Assembly (NCBI GenBank): GCA_009869945.1
Contig: WIXG01000164.1
Coordinates: forward strand, 1 to 64,000
DNA from: Mesaphorura yosii
Lineage: Eukaryota > Arthropoda > Collembola > Poduromorpha > Tullbergiidae
Direction: 5' to 3'
Length of the DNA: 64,000 bases
The notes under the pieces are model-generated. The model had not been told where the DNA came from and searched no databases. It saw nothing but the letters and a program-made list of their open reading frames with translations. Below are positions 35,124-47,500 of this stretch, in pieces (within the stretch, counting starts at the first letter, position 1; each line of letters begins with the position of its first letter). The position numbers and the translations under genes were made by a program.

Positions 35124-36551
35124 TTGATGTTTGGGAAGAGAAACTCAAAGCCAAGCTGCAACTCCAAATGGTCTCACAACAATCGCCTGGTCGTCATCAT
35201 GAATTTCCTAAACTTCATCGTTTCTGGGCTCAAATCCACGCTGATCTCCATCAACACCTTAGTCCTGCTCCTTCTTGAAAACATCGGCATCATCCAAACC
35301 AAGAATCCCAAACCAATCATAGAATTCGTGACTGACGTCGGTTCCTACCTGCGAACATTCCCGTTCGTCTGGAATAAGCGGACGGAGAGATTCGAGCGCA
35401 TTTCTCCAGCGAACCACTGCCTCTTCCGCGTAAACGTCGCCCTTGACTGTGTGTTCAAATGCTGCCGCACAACATACTTTTTCTACAGCTGGCGTCGCCA
35501 TCAGCTGGACATGACGAGGATCATGCTTCATTTCTACATTTTCTTCACGTCCATCCTTTGCTACGCCCCGCTGCTCACGTACCGCCTCCGCGAGGACCAA
35601 GTCCGGCACGCCACGAATGAAGTGCTCCGGATGGAGCGAAGATTTAAAGAGAAGCTGGGCTCGGAGTCGTCGTTCATCCACCAGCAGTTGGAGCGCTACT
35701 CCAAAGTTATCCTGTGGGGCATCTACTTTGCAGGCGTCAACATCGTGCTGGACGTGTTTATGCATCCCGAATCGGCTCACATCATATACCCGACTCTGGA
35801 CATTAACAACAAAACCCTGCTTTGGCTGATTGTCTTCTCCGAAGCCTTCTTTCATGTTAACAGCTGCTCTTCGTTGCTCTTTGGCACTTTTGTAATCATG
35901 AAGTACATTTCCGTGCACACGATGTGGATGAAGTCCGTGCTGTACGTAAAAATTCCAATTTGCAATTGGCATTTTTTGCAGGTCTAATTTGTAATTGTGC
36001 CAATTTGTAGAAAAACCGGTCAACATGAGCCGTTTGCAACCAGCAACTGGTCTCAGGGGAGCTCGCGCATAACTCGCGAGCATCGTCGCATCTACAAGCA
36101 ATTCTCCCTGATCAATACTGAGCTACGCAGAGCGCTGGAGAACATCAACGACATCTCGGTCGTGTTCTGCCTGCTCGCGGCCGACGTCACGCTGACTTTC
36201 ATCCTCATCAAGCTCCGGAGAGACCTGGCGCCGCTTGAGTACTCATTCGTGGTCGTCGTCGGCGGGGTGCTCATTTCCGCCCAGAGCCTCCTCCTCAACT
36301 TTGTCGGAAACCTGCACAAGACATCCGTCGAGCTGCTGCGGGTTGGTAAACTTCAAGCAACCACGCCCAAACACGGGCACTCGGGTTCGAGACTCAGGCG
36401 GGAGTGGGTTTGCCTTCGCCCCGTCTACATTTCGATCGGAAGCTTCTTCTACTTTAAGAAACTGACCATCATCAGGGCGCTGGATCTCATCGTGCAGTAC
36501 ACCATCACGGCGCTGGTCTCCGTGAAGACGCGCAGCGTCATTGTGGCGTAG
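35124..36551 (+). CDS. Seven-helix chemoreceptor (gustatory-receptor-like), two exons
   Basis: Exons 35124-35941 and 36011-36551 (intron 69 bp, phase 2) give 452 residues; an ATG at 35199 is an alternative start. There are about seven hydrophobic helices, for example MLHFYIFFTSILCYAPLL and VILWGIYFAGVNIVLDVF. The last helix is preceded by SIGSFFYFKKLTIIRALDLI, in the place of the TYhhhhxQF motif of insect receptors. The region between helices 6 and 7 contains the intron, a conserved intron site in arthropod gustatory receptors. It lies inside the esterase cluster and is not closely related to the pair at 0.3-3.3 kb. Ligand unknown. Confidence 0.75.
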
Positions 36552-37920
36552 ATTCAGGAGGCGATCGTCGAATCGGCCGAAGCAGCGGCAGCAGCAACTT
36601 GACAGGAGTTTGAATAAAAAGACGACAATTTGCAAGGCAGAGATTCACGATTCACGAATCTGGGAGTCTGGGCGGTCTGTCTAATCTGATGCCCTACGTG
36701 AGAAGCATGTTGCCCATTATCCTGATGTTATTTATATTTATATACTTTCACATTCCCATTGTAACCTTGAGCAGGTGATTGTGATTGTGGAATTGTGGTA
36801 CTTTCGTAATGTAATTACAACTTGTTATAAACCGTATCATCTTGGTACTTGGCATTAATCCGGATGAGAGCCGCACGCGTGACGCGCGTGGCGTGGCATG
36901 TAAATTGCAAATTGCAGACGGACCGCAGCTGTGCGTCTGCGTTTTCGCAGAAAACGTGTCGTGCGTGAAAAACTGGTTTCAAATTCGCTAATTTACGCGA
37001 CTCACAAATTGTTAGTGCGACCATTCGACCAGTACGTGGACCAACCCGAATCTCTGGGCACTGCCTGCCACTGCCAAGTGTCAGGTCCCATAGCAGTACA
37101 ATTGCGAATTGTGAATCGCCATGTTACATAAGTGTTTTATATTTATGCATGATTCGAGGAGTCTAATTCAAGTTACCGGATGACCTTATCTATCAATATC
37201 ACATTTGCATCCACATCCATGTCCAGTCATCCACAACACAGCTGCATTGTTAACGCCACGCGGCGTTGTCGATGTACGTGCGAGCAGTAACAGTAAAAGG
37301 CCAAGGTAGGACAGGAAAGACAAGACAGGTTTGGGTAATAGTAATGGTAATTGCCAGCTCGCTCGTAATTGTTTCAATATTTACATGAGCACTACATGAG
37401 TACTTGTTCTGACGGACGTTGCTGGCTGCTGGTAACATAGCCCATTGTCCATTCAATTATATTGCTCTTCTAGCGCACGACAATGTGTAGGAATCAAAAT
37501 GACCATCACGTAATCAACTATCAACTTAATTGTTTCTAATGAAGGAGGAAAACGTGCTATGCTAATAGCTAATCTGCCCGTTCTTCTTTCAGGTACAGGG
37601 CAATAAATACCTGGAGGTCGGCAACATCCGCCGCAATCTCCTCTCGCATCTTGCAGCAGACTTAACGTGGCGCGGCGGTGTGGGAGTAAAGTAAAGTCGT
37701 GACGGGTCTCGTCTTTCGTCTTCTTGAGCTTAATTCTTGGTCAAGGTTCCTGCTTGGCCTAATTCCTGTCTGCCTGGTGTGAAAATCGCATCCAACAAGT
37801 TCACGACCCATTTCACTTTCATTCATTTCATTCCCAGTCGAGTCGCGAGTCTCGAGTCCTGAAAACAAGTGAGACGACGAGAGTTCGAGAGCCATCGAGT
37901 AAAGCAAAAGCACTACTACA
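36552..37920. other. Intergenic, nothing recognised
   Basis: Spacer of 1.4 kb between the chemoreceptor and esterase copy 5; its last 100 bp are the leader of the latter. Confidence 0.4.
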
Positions 37921-40618
37921 ATGGTTGCAACCACCGTCTCCCCCTTTTCCCTTCTCCTCGGTTCGCTGGCCTACTTCAGCAGCAATCTGGAAATGAACCG
38001 ACCGTACGTCGAAGTGGAAACTGTCCAGGGCAGGCTTCGTGGGGCCAAGAGCGTGGCGAGAGACGGTAAAGTCTACATGGAGTTCTTGGGTATTCCGTAC
38101 GCTCAACCACCGCTTGGAGACCTTCGATTCGAGGTAAACAATCCCCAAACGTAATCGTAATAGTGCAGTGGTATTATTGTTGGCTAGGCTAGGATAACAG
38201 CGAACAAGTTGTCGAGCAAGTTCCAGTTAAAATTGTTCCGCTCGCACACGCCACGTGCTGAGGGCTTGACTGGCCTTGTACTTGAACGCTTTGGAGCGAA
38301 GTAAACAAAATTATAAAAATCAGCCCGGCTTCATCCGCGCGTGTGCTTTATGGATCACGGAAATTCACAATACAAAGCAGATTACATATTTTGCATGTCT
38401 TCATCTTGCTTTCTTGCTCTTGCTGTTACTGTAATTGAATTTCCTGTGTTTTGCTTTCTTAGCCTCCGCAACCTCCCTCGAAATGGACTGGAACTCGGGA
38501 AGCCACGAGTTACGGCCGAAGTTGCCTCCAGTACGAATTCCTCACACATTTTCGAACCGGGGCCGAAGACTGCCTCAACTTGAATGTCTATACAACTCAG
38601 GTAGGCATTGACATCATAATTTCCCAATTAATTACCGTTAACGATTGCATTCAGTCAGCATTTGACAATTTACATTCTGTGTTATTGAGCTGACGCTGCG
38701 TTGACGTGCATTAAACCGGATTTGTTAATTTATTCTGCAAGGTCATGGACGCAGAAGAGGATTTGGGTAATCGACGAAGACGAAGGCTCATAAGTTCTCT
38801 GTTTGCCCCATTCTTGCCGAGACCAGCAGCTGACGCCCGAGCAAAAGGAGCTGGCAAACGCACTGCTCGGTCCCTGGATTTGAAACCGGTTATCGTCTAT
38901 CTGCACGGCGGGCTCTTCATGTCGGGCTTCCCGTACATCTATCAGCCAAAGTACTTCATGGAGCAGGACGCGGTGCTGGTCACACTCAACTACCGTGTGA
39001 ACTCCTTCGGTAAGTATTTTTAGGTGTTTGGAAACATGATCTTCACATGACACGTAAAACACGTTTCCATTGTACTAATTACACATTACAGGCTTCTTAA
39101 ACACTGGAGACGAAGTTGTTCGTGGAAACATGGGCCTGAAAGACCAAACGATGGCTTTGCGCTGGGTGCAGGCCAACATTGCTCGCTTTGGAGGTGATCC
39201 GAACAAGGTCACGCTCATGGGGCAGTCTGCTGGTGGAGCAGCTGTCCACTACCATCTTTTGTCCCCTCTTTCCACCGGCCTCTTCCAGCGAGCCGTCTCA
39301 CAGAGTGGGACGGTGCTAAACAGTTGGGCGCACTCTGTCGATCCGGCGACTCAAGCAAAGAGACTCGGGGCTTATCTTAATTGCCCTACGCGGAATACGA
39401 CTGCGATGATTGCTTGTATGAAGACGAAGAATGCATTTGAGATCGAGAGATTCCATAAAGAATACCTGGTAAGTTGGAAATTGGAGTCTTCTCGTTCGAA
39501 GCCTGCCTTGATATTAATTTTTACTGCTTGCTTCCTTTAGGATCCTGTCCCCGACGCCTCCACCATTTTCGCACCGAGTGCAGAAGCAATTAACGATGCA
39601 GGAACATTTCTCAGTGCACCACCACGTGAGCTGATGGAGCGAGGGGCGATCGCCAACAGAGTGCCATGGATTGTTGGCGTGAACAACGCTGAAGGACGTT
39701 TCTGTGCTTTATGTAAGTGAATCTCAAACCTCGGAAGGTCCATTCAAATTCTGTTCACGCTCTTGATTTTTCTAGATTTGATAAAGACAGCCCACCGTTT
39801 CCAGGAATTCGCCGAAGACGTAAAAGGAAAACTTCCGCACTATTTGACTTTTGAAGAGAACCCAGACAAAGTCTCCATCGCGCAACGAATTTATGATCGC
39901 TACTTTAATACAACGATCGCAGCAACGAATTGGCGACAAGTCATGCGAGACTCCAGGTTGAAAGAAGACCTGCTCGAACAAATGTCAAAACTGTTCTCAG
40001 ACACGACCTTCTTCAATCCCATCCACGACTCAATCAAGTACATGGCACCACACATGCCCGTGTACCCGTACTACTTTACCTTCGATGGAGATGGCGGAAT
40101 CTCCAGCGTTCAGAGTCTGATGGCTGGGAGGGGAATTTTGCCTAGGTACATGGAATTTGGGTCTAGCGTGCAACAGAAATGGCTTTTGGACCGACTGGGA
40201 CAAGATTCTGACGGTGAGAATGGAAAGAAGTACGGAGTGGCTCATGGTAAGGACTTGACGACTCGAGTGACCGTGTTACAAGAAAAAATCTTGCAGTTAT
40301 TTCGTAATATTAACTAATTTCCCTATTTCAGCCGATGAACTCATTTACCAATTCAACATCCCTGCAATTACTGACGAAATCGTACCCGGATCAAAGTATT
40401 ACGAGTTCTCCCACTCATTTGTCAAACTTTGGATGTCATTCGCGAAGGACGGGAGGCCAGAAGAGTTCCACAACGCTATCTGGACTCCGGCATCGCGCGA
40501 TCCGAAAGATACGATCGAATATTTTGATATAGGACGAACGCCTGGCATGATTTCTGAACCATTCAGCCAAAGTATAGCGTTCTGGAGGTCGTTAGGAATA
40601 AATGCAGTTAAAGTATAG
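37921..40618 (+). CDS. Carboxylesterase type B, copy 5, with Arg-rich insertion
   Basis: Seven exons: 37921-38133, 38463-38600, 38742-39009, 39092-39468, 39541-39712, 39776-40246, 40332-40618; 641 residues. An N-terminal signal-like stretch is SPFSLLLGSLAYFSS. Blocks: EFLGIPYAQPPLGDLRFE, AEDCLNLNVYTTQ, LHGGLFM, NMGLKDQTMALRWV, GQSAGG (Ser252), GVNNAEG (Glu383), GVAHADEL (His546). The triad is present. Compared with copies 1-4, exon 3 carries about 30 extra residues just before the oxyanion loop, containing RRRRR and many Ala/Lys/Arg. AATAAA lies at 40690. Product: secreted or tethered ester hydrolase of unknown substrate. Confidence 0.88.
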
Positions 40619-40790
40619 CGACAAGTACATTTTTAGTATCATACACCAATTGTGTTTATATTTTAGATAAGGCAAACTACAAACTTTGTTAATAAAAGTC
40701 TTAACTTGATCTCGGCCGTATGAATCGTATGCATGAATTGTCTCACAGCCGCGGCGTAGAGATTCGGCTTTACACTGTTACGTATACACA

Positions 40791-41004
40791 ATGCGTTATT
40801 GGCGCAATTTCAAAAACTTGCAAGAACTATCGACTGAGAGAATCAGTAATTTGATATTTGACAACACGGAGGAGACAAACAGAAAGAGGTAAGTTAGTCT
40901 TGACATTCGATTAAATCATTGATTAACTAACCACTTATGTGATATTGTTGTTGTACCTCCGTAGACAAATGATAAGGCATCATTATCATCGACTTCATCG
41001 ATAA
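40791..41004 (+). promoter_or_regulatory. Spliced upstream ORF before the coiled-coil gene
   Basis: An ATG at 40791 opens 33 codons (YWRNFKNLQELSTERISN...) to a strong donor AGAG|GTAAGT (40889). Joining to the acceptor CTCCGTAG (ends 40964) continues for 12 more codons and stops at TAA 41002-41004, three bases before the ATG at 41008 and in the same frame. This is either a regulatory upstream ORF or a first coding exon separated from the main frame by one stop. Confidence 0.4.
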
Positions 41005-41007
41005 GCT

Positions 41008-41760
41008 ATGGAAAACCACATTCGAAATCATAATCCTGGTTCAGGCGTTGTATCTCGCAGCGTTCGCATTCCATCATCAAGATCTCCTGCTTCTGCTCCA
41101 GTTCCACGAGCTTCTGCCCCCATCACGATCACCAGTCGCCTAAGTCAGCCTGGAGCACCTGGCCTTCCTTCGCAGCAACAAACCCTACCCAGTGAATCAG
41201 CCAGTAAAGAATTAGAAGACTGTCGCCTCGCCGTGCACAATGCCAAATACCAGCTGTACGCAGTTATTGAACAGAATGAACTCCTGAAAGAGGTTTACAG
41301 TAGAAAGAGGGCTAAATTAGAAGGGTTGTGTGAGGAGATCAAGTATCTGCTGGGGAGGGCTGAAGAATCTAAGAAGAGAAAGGAGGCAGAAGCAGCGACT
41401 CCCGTCCCTGTCTCTGTCACGGTTCCGACTTCGTCCGCTGCGAATGGAAAGGGCAAGGGAAAAGGGAAGCAAAAGCCGCCTGCTGGAAAGAAACCCGCTG
41501 GTAAGAAACCGACCACAATGGGAAAGCCGTCCCAGCAACGCTCCATCGCTGGCACCTCCGTCTCACCAACAAAACCGCCTCAGATCGATTTGTCAGCCCT
41601 ATCACCCGCCTCAAAACCTACGACATCAACATCCACTGGCAAGCGAAAACGACGGAATAGTTTCAGCTCAGTCCCACCAACTAAGCAGTTGTACTACAAG
41701 AAATCCACCATCTCCGAGAGCGGAATCGGACCACCTCCGATAATAAACTTGGATTTTTAG
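41008..41760 (+). CDS. Basic coiled-coil protein, unrecognised
   Basis: A 250-residue frame. Residues 1-65 are Ser/Pro/Gln-rich, and residues 68-125 form a strong coiled-coil candidate (ELEDCRLAVHNAKYQLYAVI, then KEVYSRKRAKLEGLCEEIKY). The C-terminal half is Lys/Pro/Ser-rich with repeated GKGKGK and PAGKK units and a bipartite nuclear-localisation-like GKRKRR. No family recognised; a nuclear protein is likely. The neighbouring zinc-finger gene starts with a similarly Lys/Ser-rich region, but no real homology between them was seen. The upstream exon at 40791 probably belongs to its transcript. Confidence 0.6.
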   Translation: MENHIRNHNPGSGVVSRSVRIPSSRSPASAPVPRASAPITITSRLSQPGAPGLPSQQQTLPSESASKELEDCRLAVHNAKYQLYAVIEQNELLKEVYSRKRAKLEGLCEEIKYLLGRAEESKKRKEAEAATPVPVSVTVPTSSAANGKGKGKGKQKPPAGKKPAGKKPTTMGKPSQQRSIAGTSVSPTKPPQIDLSALSPASKPTTSTSTGKRKRRNSFSSVPPTKQLYYKKSTISESGIGPPPIINLDF

Positions 41761-42341
41761 CTGAAAAGTACGTGACTGATGCGAAGGAACGGAATTGGCA
41801 GCATATTGTGTAATTAAGCTTGACTAAATTGGGAACTTGAGCATTGTACTTGAAATTAAGTGTTCAATCTATGAATAAATCGCATTTTTTATCATTGCCC
41901 AATTGTACTGGGAGAATTTCCAATGCATAAATTATTGCTGTGAATCACGGCTCTCACCTTCATTAATCTCCGGTTGAGATTGCATTCGAGCAAGGATTCT
42001 TCATACATCAACCGGCGTATTGGAGTTCAAGATCTTTTGTATTTTGTTATGTTGTTCCTTCCACTTTTAGCAAGCAAAGGATGAGTAAATAAACTTCAGC
42101 TAAATTAAATCCGGGGAAGTAATGTGTAGTCTGATTGCGAATTGTCTGATAGGCTAATACTTGGTACTACTTAACTTCCGGTAGCTAAATTAACTGACTG
42201 ACAATGGCTAAGAAGGCACTTCCTTTCGAAAGAGCTCGGCCGAAGCGAATGGCTAAAAATTGAATTAGATTCATACAGAACGTGTATGGCTGTGGCTGAC
42301 GCCGGAAACTAACTGATGTGACGAATTATAACCTTGTAATC
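41761..42341. other. Intergenic between the coiled-coil and zinc-finger genes
   Basis: Contains AATAAA at 41874, a plausible end for the coiled-coil transcript; nothing else recognised. Confidence 0.4.
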
Positions 42342-44239
42342 ATGGTTAAGAAGGTTAAGGCGGTTGTCCCTGTCAAGAGGCCGAAACTCGGCAATAGCAC
42401 AACTGCTTCCAAAGGAAAAATCGCAAAAGTTATCGTGAAGACACTCCAGGTTAAGAAATTCAAGACCAAGACTGCTTCTCAGTCCGAGCCCACTAAGAAA
42501 TCCAAATCCGCTAAGAAGATGATATCACCACCAGCTTCTCCGGCGCTGGCTGTCCCGATCGCGAAAGACCCACCGGCTTTTGTTCCTACTGTCGTAAATG
42601 GAATCGCCTCGAAGCCTCAGACGAAATCGGGTGACGAAAGACTGATAAACCGGCTGCACGATCGACTCTGTGAAACTGAAAAGAAACTGGCTATCATACT
42701 CTCCTACATTCGAAATCAGTATGGGGAAGATCATTCCATTATACAGCTAGTTAAGGCAAGTGTTGGACAGCCATTGGACGAGGATTTGGTTTGTAATGTC
42801 GGAAGAGTGTCCGGACCGAGGTAAGTCCAGCTCTAGGCTCTAATACCGTCTTGTCTGTGTGTTCATTCATTAAATGCTCGGCTCGCTATAAACACAGGTC
42901 TCGGCCAATCTTCTGCCCGCCACCTGACAGCATTGAGTACCCTCGGCACATCTGGGTTCCACGCGATTCGATACCAAGTTCGGAGTACGAGAATGCATTT
43001 GCGCCAATACCAAAAACTGCCAAATCCAAAAGGACTGCGAAGACGAAATCTAAAGTTGTAAGCACAATGACAAGACTTGATCCAATATCACCTCCGCCAG
43101 TAGAAGACACACCACGGCCACTTCGCCCGTTGGAATTGCTTGAAGCCGAATTGGATAACATTTCATACCGTGGAGGACCTACTGGGGAAGGAGGAGTCTC
43201 GGCCTCAACACTTATTTATTCCGACAGCGAAGATGAAGAAGCGCTTCTTCATGAGCAGCCTGAGTTTGAAACGATTAGAAGCATAGTCGCAGCCGCGAGT
43301 GGCGATGCCCCGTTTTATCAAGGTGAGGACGAAGGACCGCCATTCCAAATATTATCGACAACTTCGTTAGCGTCAGACCCCACCAAAATTGCAACTGGTG
43401 GCGGTGAATATTACACGTGCATCGAATGCAACAAGAGATTCATATCGGTACGACAACTTGCTTCCCACTCACTGATGCATAATAAGAATGAGAGCGGCAG
43501 CAAAACGAAAAATGGGCTCACAAGTCCAGCCAAGACGAAGATCAAAGCTGCTCCTAAACCCAAGAAAGAGAAAAGAGTCCAGAAAAAGAAAAATCAGCCT
43601 CAGTCCAATCAAAGGAAACAGCACAGGCCAATGCCTGGAACTCTTTCCGGTCGGGCTCCAAGTACTCTCAAGCGAAGCACCAGCAAGAACGCCATTGTCT
43701 CCAAAGTCTCCATGGTCGCCAAGAAACGTACTGCCGCCGTACCGTCAGCTCCAGTCGTTTGCGAACTCTGTAATAAGCTGTGCAGCAGCCGCAACTCGTA
43801 CAACTATCACAAAATCATTCAGCACAACGCCAAAAAGACTATTTTCATTTGCTCAATATGCCAGAAGTGTTGTCCAAGTGCTGCAGCACTCGCCGAACAC
43901 CGGTCGATCGTCCACGGAACGGAAGCCGAAGCCAAGCAAGGCAGCAGCAGCGGTGGCGGAAATTGCAAGAGCAACAAGTTTACATGCAGGCACTGCAGCA
44001 AAGTCTTCTTAAGTGTTGAGCGGTTGGCGCTGCACCTGAAGACGCATTGGCCAGACACACAGATGCAGTACAAGTGCGAGGATTGTGGGCATACATTTAA
44101 AAATGGCGAAGCGTTAGCTTCACATGCGAAGATCGTTCACGGGAAGATGACAGGCGATAAAGATGCTGCTTCTGCTGAAGACACGGATAGAACGACTGCG
44201 GCTGCCGTCGACGTCGACGATGACGGATCATCTTTCTAG
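42342..44239 (+). CDS. C2H2 zinc-finger protein, five fingers
   Basis: Exons 42342-42820 and 42898-44239 (intron 77 bp, phase 2), 606 residues. The N-terminus is Lys/Ser/Pro-rich with a short helical block (ERLINRLHDRLCETEKKLAI). A mixed acidic region follows. One finger is separate (YTCIECNKRF...HSLMH), followed by a Lys-rich linker and a cluster of four: VVCELCNKLC, FICSICQKCC, FTCRHCSKVF and YKCEDCGHTF, each closed by H-x3-5-H. Probably a nuclear DNA- or RNA-binding regulator. No orthologue recognised. The tail is acidic (VDVDDDGSSF). AATAAA near 44357. Confidence 0.82.
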
Positions 44240-44551
44240 TTGATCTCAACAACCCAAGACTCTTTTTTACTGTGCGGGTGCGTACAAGTGTACGCGCTTT
44301 GATAATTTGCTGCAATTGTAAATTTAATTGCTGCATTTTGGGATTGACGTTAGTGAATAAAACGCCGATTTTTGGTGTAAGGCGAGTTAGCTAATTTGTT
44401 TTGTAAGGCTCGAATCACTTTATTTCACCCGGTTAATGGATTAATTACATTTTGCAGGTTGATGAACAAAATGAAGTCAAGTCACGCTTAAGAATCTTTA
44501 TCGTAGCCCAGTTAGCGTGGCCAATTCAACTTATAATTAATGAGAAGTCAT
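44240..44551. other. Convergent 3' ends
   Basis: Short spacer between the plus-strand zinc-finger gene and the minus-strand RIIa/IQ gene; nothing else recognised. Confidence 0.4.
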
Positions 44552-47500
44552 TTAAATGTCGCCCTGAGATGCAGCAACGTCCTCAATTCGCAAGTCTTCG
44601 ACGGGACTCACCGAATTCTGTCGCATTTCTTTGTAATTCTTCCTTACAGAATATCTGAAAAGAAAAATGAAAAGGTTTATTAGTCAAGTCGTCCTTGAGC
44701 CGTTACTCTGATGACGTTCAATGCAAGGCTAAAGCGAAGCATGCGAGCTTAATTTAATTAGCAAGCTGAACTCCCGATCGACCGATCGAACAACAAACCC
44801 GCGATAAGCTGATTGGATCCGAATTGCAGCTGCGTTGAGGGTTGAAGAACGTCGTCGCTGAATTTTGAGTCCTAAGGAACTCTTTCTCCTGTGAAATGTG
44901 AAAAGGAAGTCATGTCAAATGTCAATGCCAAAGTCAAAGTCAACACGTGTGACATGTTTCATGTCAGACAGTGGTAAGGCGAAAGATAGACTGATACGCA
45001 GGCACTCAGATAATTGCAAACATACGCTCACGCCTCACCTTTTCGACTGCTGATTTGCCAATTTTTCTTTCGCGACTCGTCTTCTTGCCAAGAAACCTCG
45101 CACAGTTGCCTGCAATAAATATTTTTCGTGCAAATGCTAAATTTACATTAGCCGAACATGTCTTGGCATTGAATCTTACACTAGCCTACCTGAATCTTCA
45201 CAACCGCCTTCTTCTCTTGCTCGATCTTACGTCTGGCTTTGTATCCTCGAAAATTCGCTTGAATGCAAGTTGCTGAAGCTTTTGCTTAACAAGCGCATAG
45301 AAAGATATTTGCAGATAAGGTTTTGGAGCATGGCTTTGACTTTGGGCTGAGCAGGGGCGTTGGCGTTTGCATTTTGAGGATTGTGCAATGCAATATTCAT
45401 CAAGAATACGATTTCGAGGAGTAGTTTACCTTTATCCAGTGTCCTCCTGGCCTTAAAGCCTCTGAATCCGGCCTGAATCTTTGCGGCAGCGTTGTTTAGG
45501 ACTTCTTCTTCTATTTCTTTGTCCAGTTCGCTTTCGTCAATATGTGGCATCCTGAAATCGTCGAAAATAGAAAGTACGAAACGCATTACGAACGTAAATA
45601 TTTAACGGCTATTGCCCAACACTTGAGATCGATTTTCTTACGCAATCTTATCAAACGATTTCTGGTCGGCGGGTGAGAGTTCCACAAATCCGGACCTGTA
45701 CTTGGTCTCCGTGTTGGAAGTGTTTCGTTTGGAGCGTCGGACAACAACTGGAGCTTCGGATGCCTTGTCTTCGCTTTTGCCTTTACCACTGCTGCGGCCA
45801 CGATTTCTCAATGGAACTGATTCTTCTCGCACCACTCCGGGAATGGTCACAGGCCCCACTTCAGTGCTCGGCTGAGACTGCGGTTTGGGGATTTCATCTG
45901 CAACTGGAACGACACACAAAAATGATGAGTTTGGAGTATTATCGGTCAAGTTTTACTGGATTAAAGTCATGCGTCATGCGTAAGGATTTGGAAGCCACAG
46001 CGCGGGCAGATTTTATCGTGACTTACCATCGTCTTCTTCCTGTGTCATGGTCATGTTCGTGTTGTTGCTGATCTCAACCTGAATCACTTCTGAAGCTTCC
46101 GCTTCTGCTTCTGGTGCACTTGTGGATTCGGATTCTGTCGACTCTTCTTTCGAAGTGTTTCCGAGGATTTGGTTGTCTACTTTCACTTCTTGTTCTTCCA
46201 TCGATTTGACAATTGACTCGGCTTCGCGTAGCACTGAATTTACGAGCTGGACGGAATTCTCTTCCATGTCATCTGCGCTCACGCGATTTTTTCCTGCATC
46301 TGCATCTTCAATTTCGTCCGCATTAACAGTATAGGCAGATTCCTCTACGTCAGAGTCTTCGTTGTGGCTGCTGGAATCCGAATCCACGACTGGTTGGTTC
46401 GAATCCTCTGTCGCGACCGATTCGGGCTTGTTAGTGTCGTCCACCGATCTCAGCTGCAATGATAGGCCAGATTCAGATTCTGGCTCTTCAACTTTCTGAA
46501 CAATCGACTGAATCGTTGCGTCCACTGCGTCCTCGACGGCTAGTGCTGTTTCCGGCTCAGCGTCCTCCAGAGGTACAGCGATGGATGATTCTGATTTATC
46601 GACTGACGTTTCTTTTTCCGAGCTAAGCGACGCGAGTTCAGCCTCCAATTCTTGTACACGGATTTCCATGCTCGTCGTCCTGCTTTCGATCTTGTGGCCG
46701 CCATCTTCACGAAACGAGGGCAGTGGTCGCGTGCCGTACTCTTTCAGAATTCGTTCTACGGCGATGTCGTACTCATCGGGCTCGCTTCGCAGTGTCTGCG
46801 TCTGTGAATCGTCTTGGCTGCTGTGTGCGCTGTGGGGCGTTGACCGAGGCTCTGCTGCAACGGTAACTGGCTCGACGTGATCATCAACACCAACGCGGTT
46901 GTTGTTATTCAGGGATCTTTGTGCCTGGAGTCGTCTTCTGGTCAGAAATCCGCGCACGCCCGACTGAATCTTGGTGGCAGCTTCTTCTTCGATTGGAAGT
47001 GGCTCTCGAATTGTTCGAAGAGGAGGTGCGAGTTCGGCCGCGATTTCTTCATCTTTTCTCTTGACTTCTTCTGATTTCGGTTTCTCTTCTTTGGCGTTGT
47101 TAGCTTTAGCTGCAGTTGCAATGACGCGGGCGGTGAGAATGGCGGTGGCGGCGTTGGACAATCACGAGAGTTGATAGGAAAGGGAAAGCACAAACAGATT
47201 AGTAGCGAAACACAGCTGGAGGGATTAAGTTTTTAATGAGTTGAGTGATAAGGGGAAGCAGTTATGTAGACTTTAACCCATTGATAATTTGGGGTCAGCA
47301 AGAAAAGGAAATTGAGCATATATGGGATTGGATCGTGACTCACCTTCTTGTAAATCCTTTCTCGTCTTGTAGCCGCGATACGAAGCCTGAATCTTCACGG
47401 CAGCCTCAGACTCCGCGTCAACCTTTTCGGTCGGTTCTCCTGCTTTGTCCCGCAGCTTTTCTCCATCACGTTTCTCTAAATACAAAATGGAAGCTTCAGA

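Noticed and set aside
46390-46410. tRNA B-box-like GGTTCGAATCC
   Set aside because: Lies inside the coding exon of the RIIa/IQ gene and no acceptor stem or A-box is present at the right distance. No convincing tRNA gene was seen anywhere in the window.
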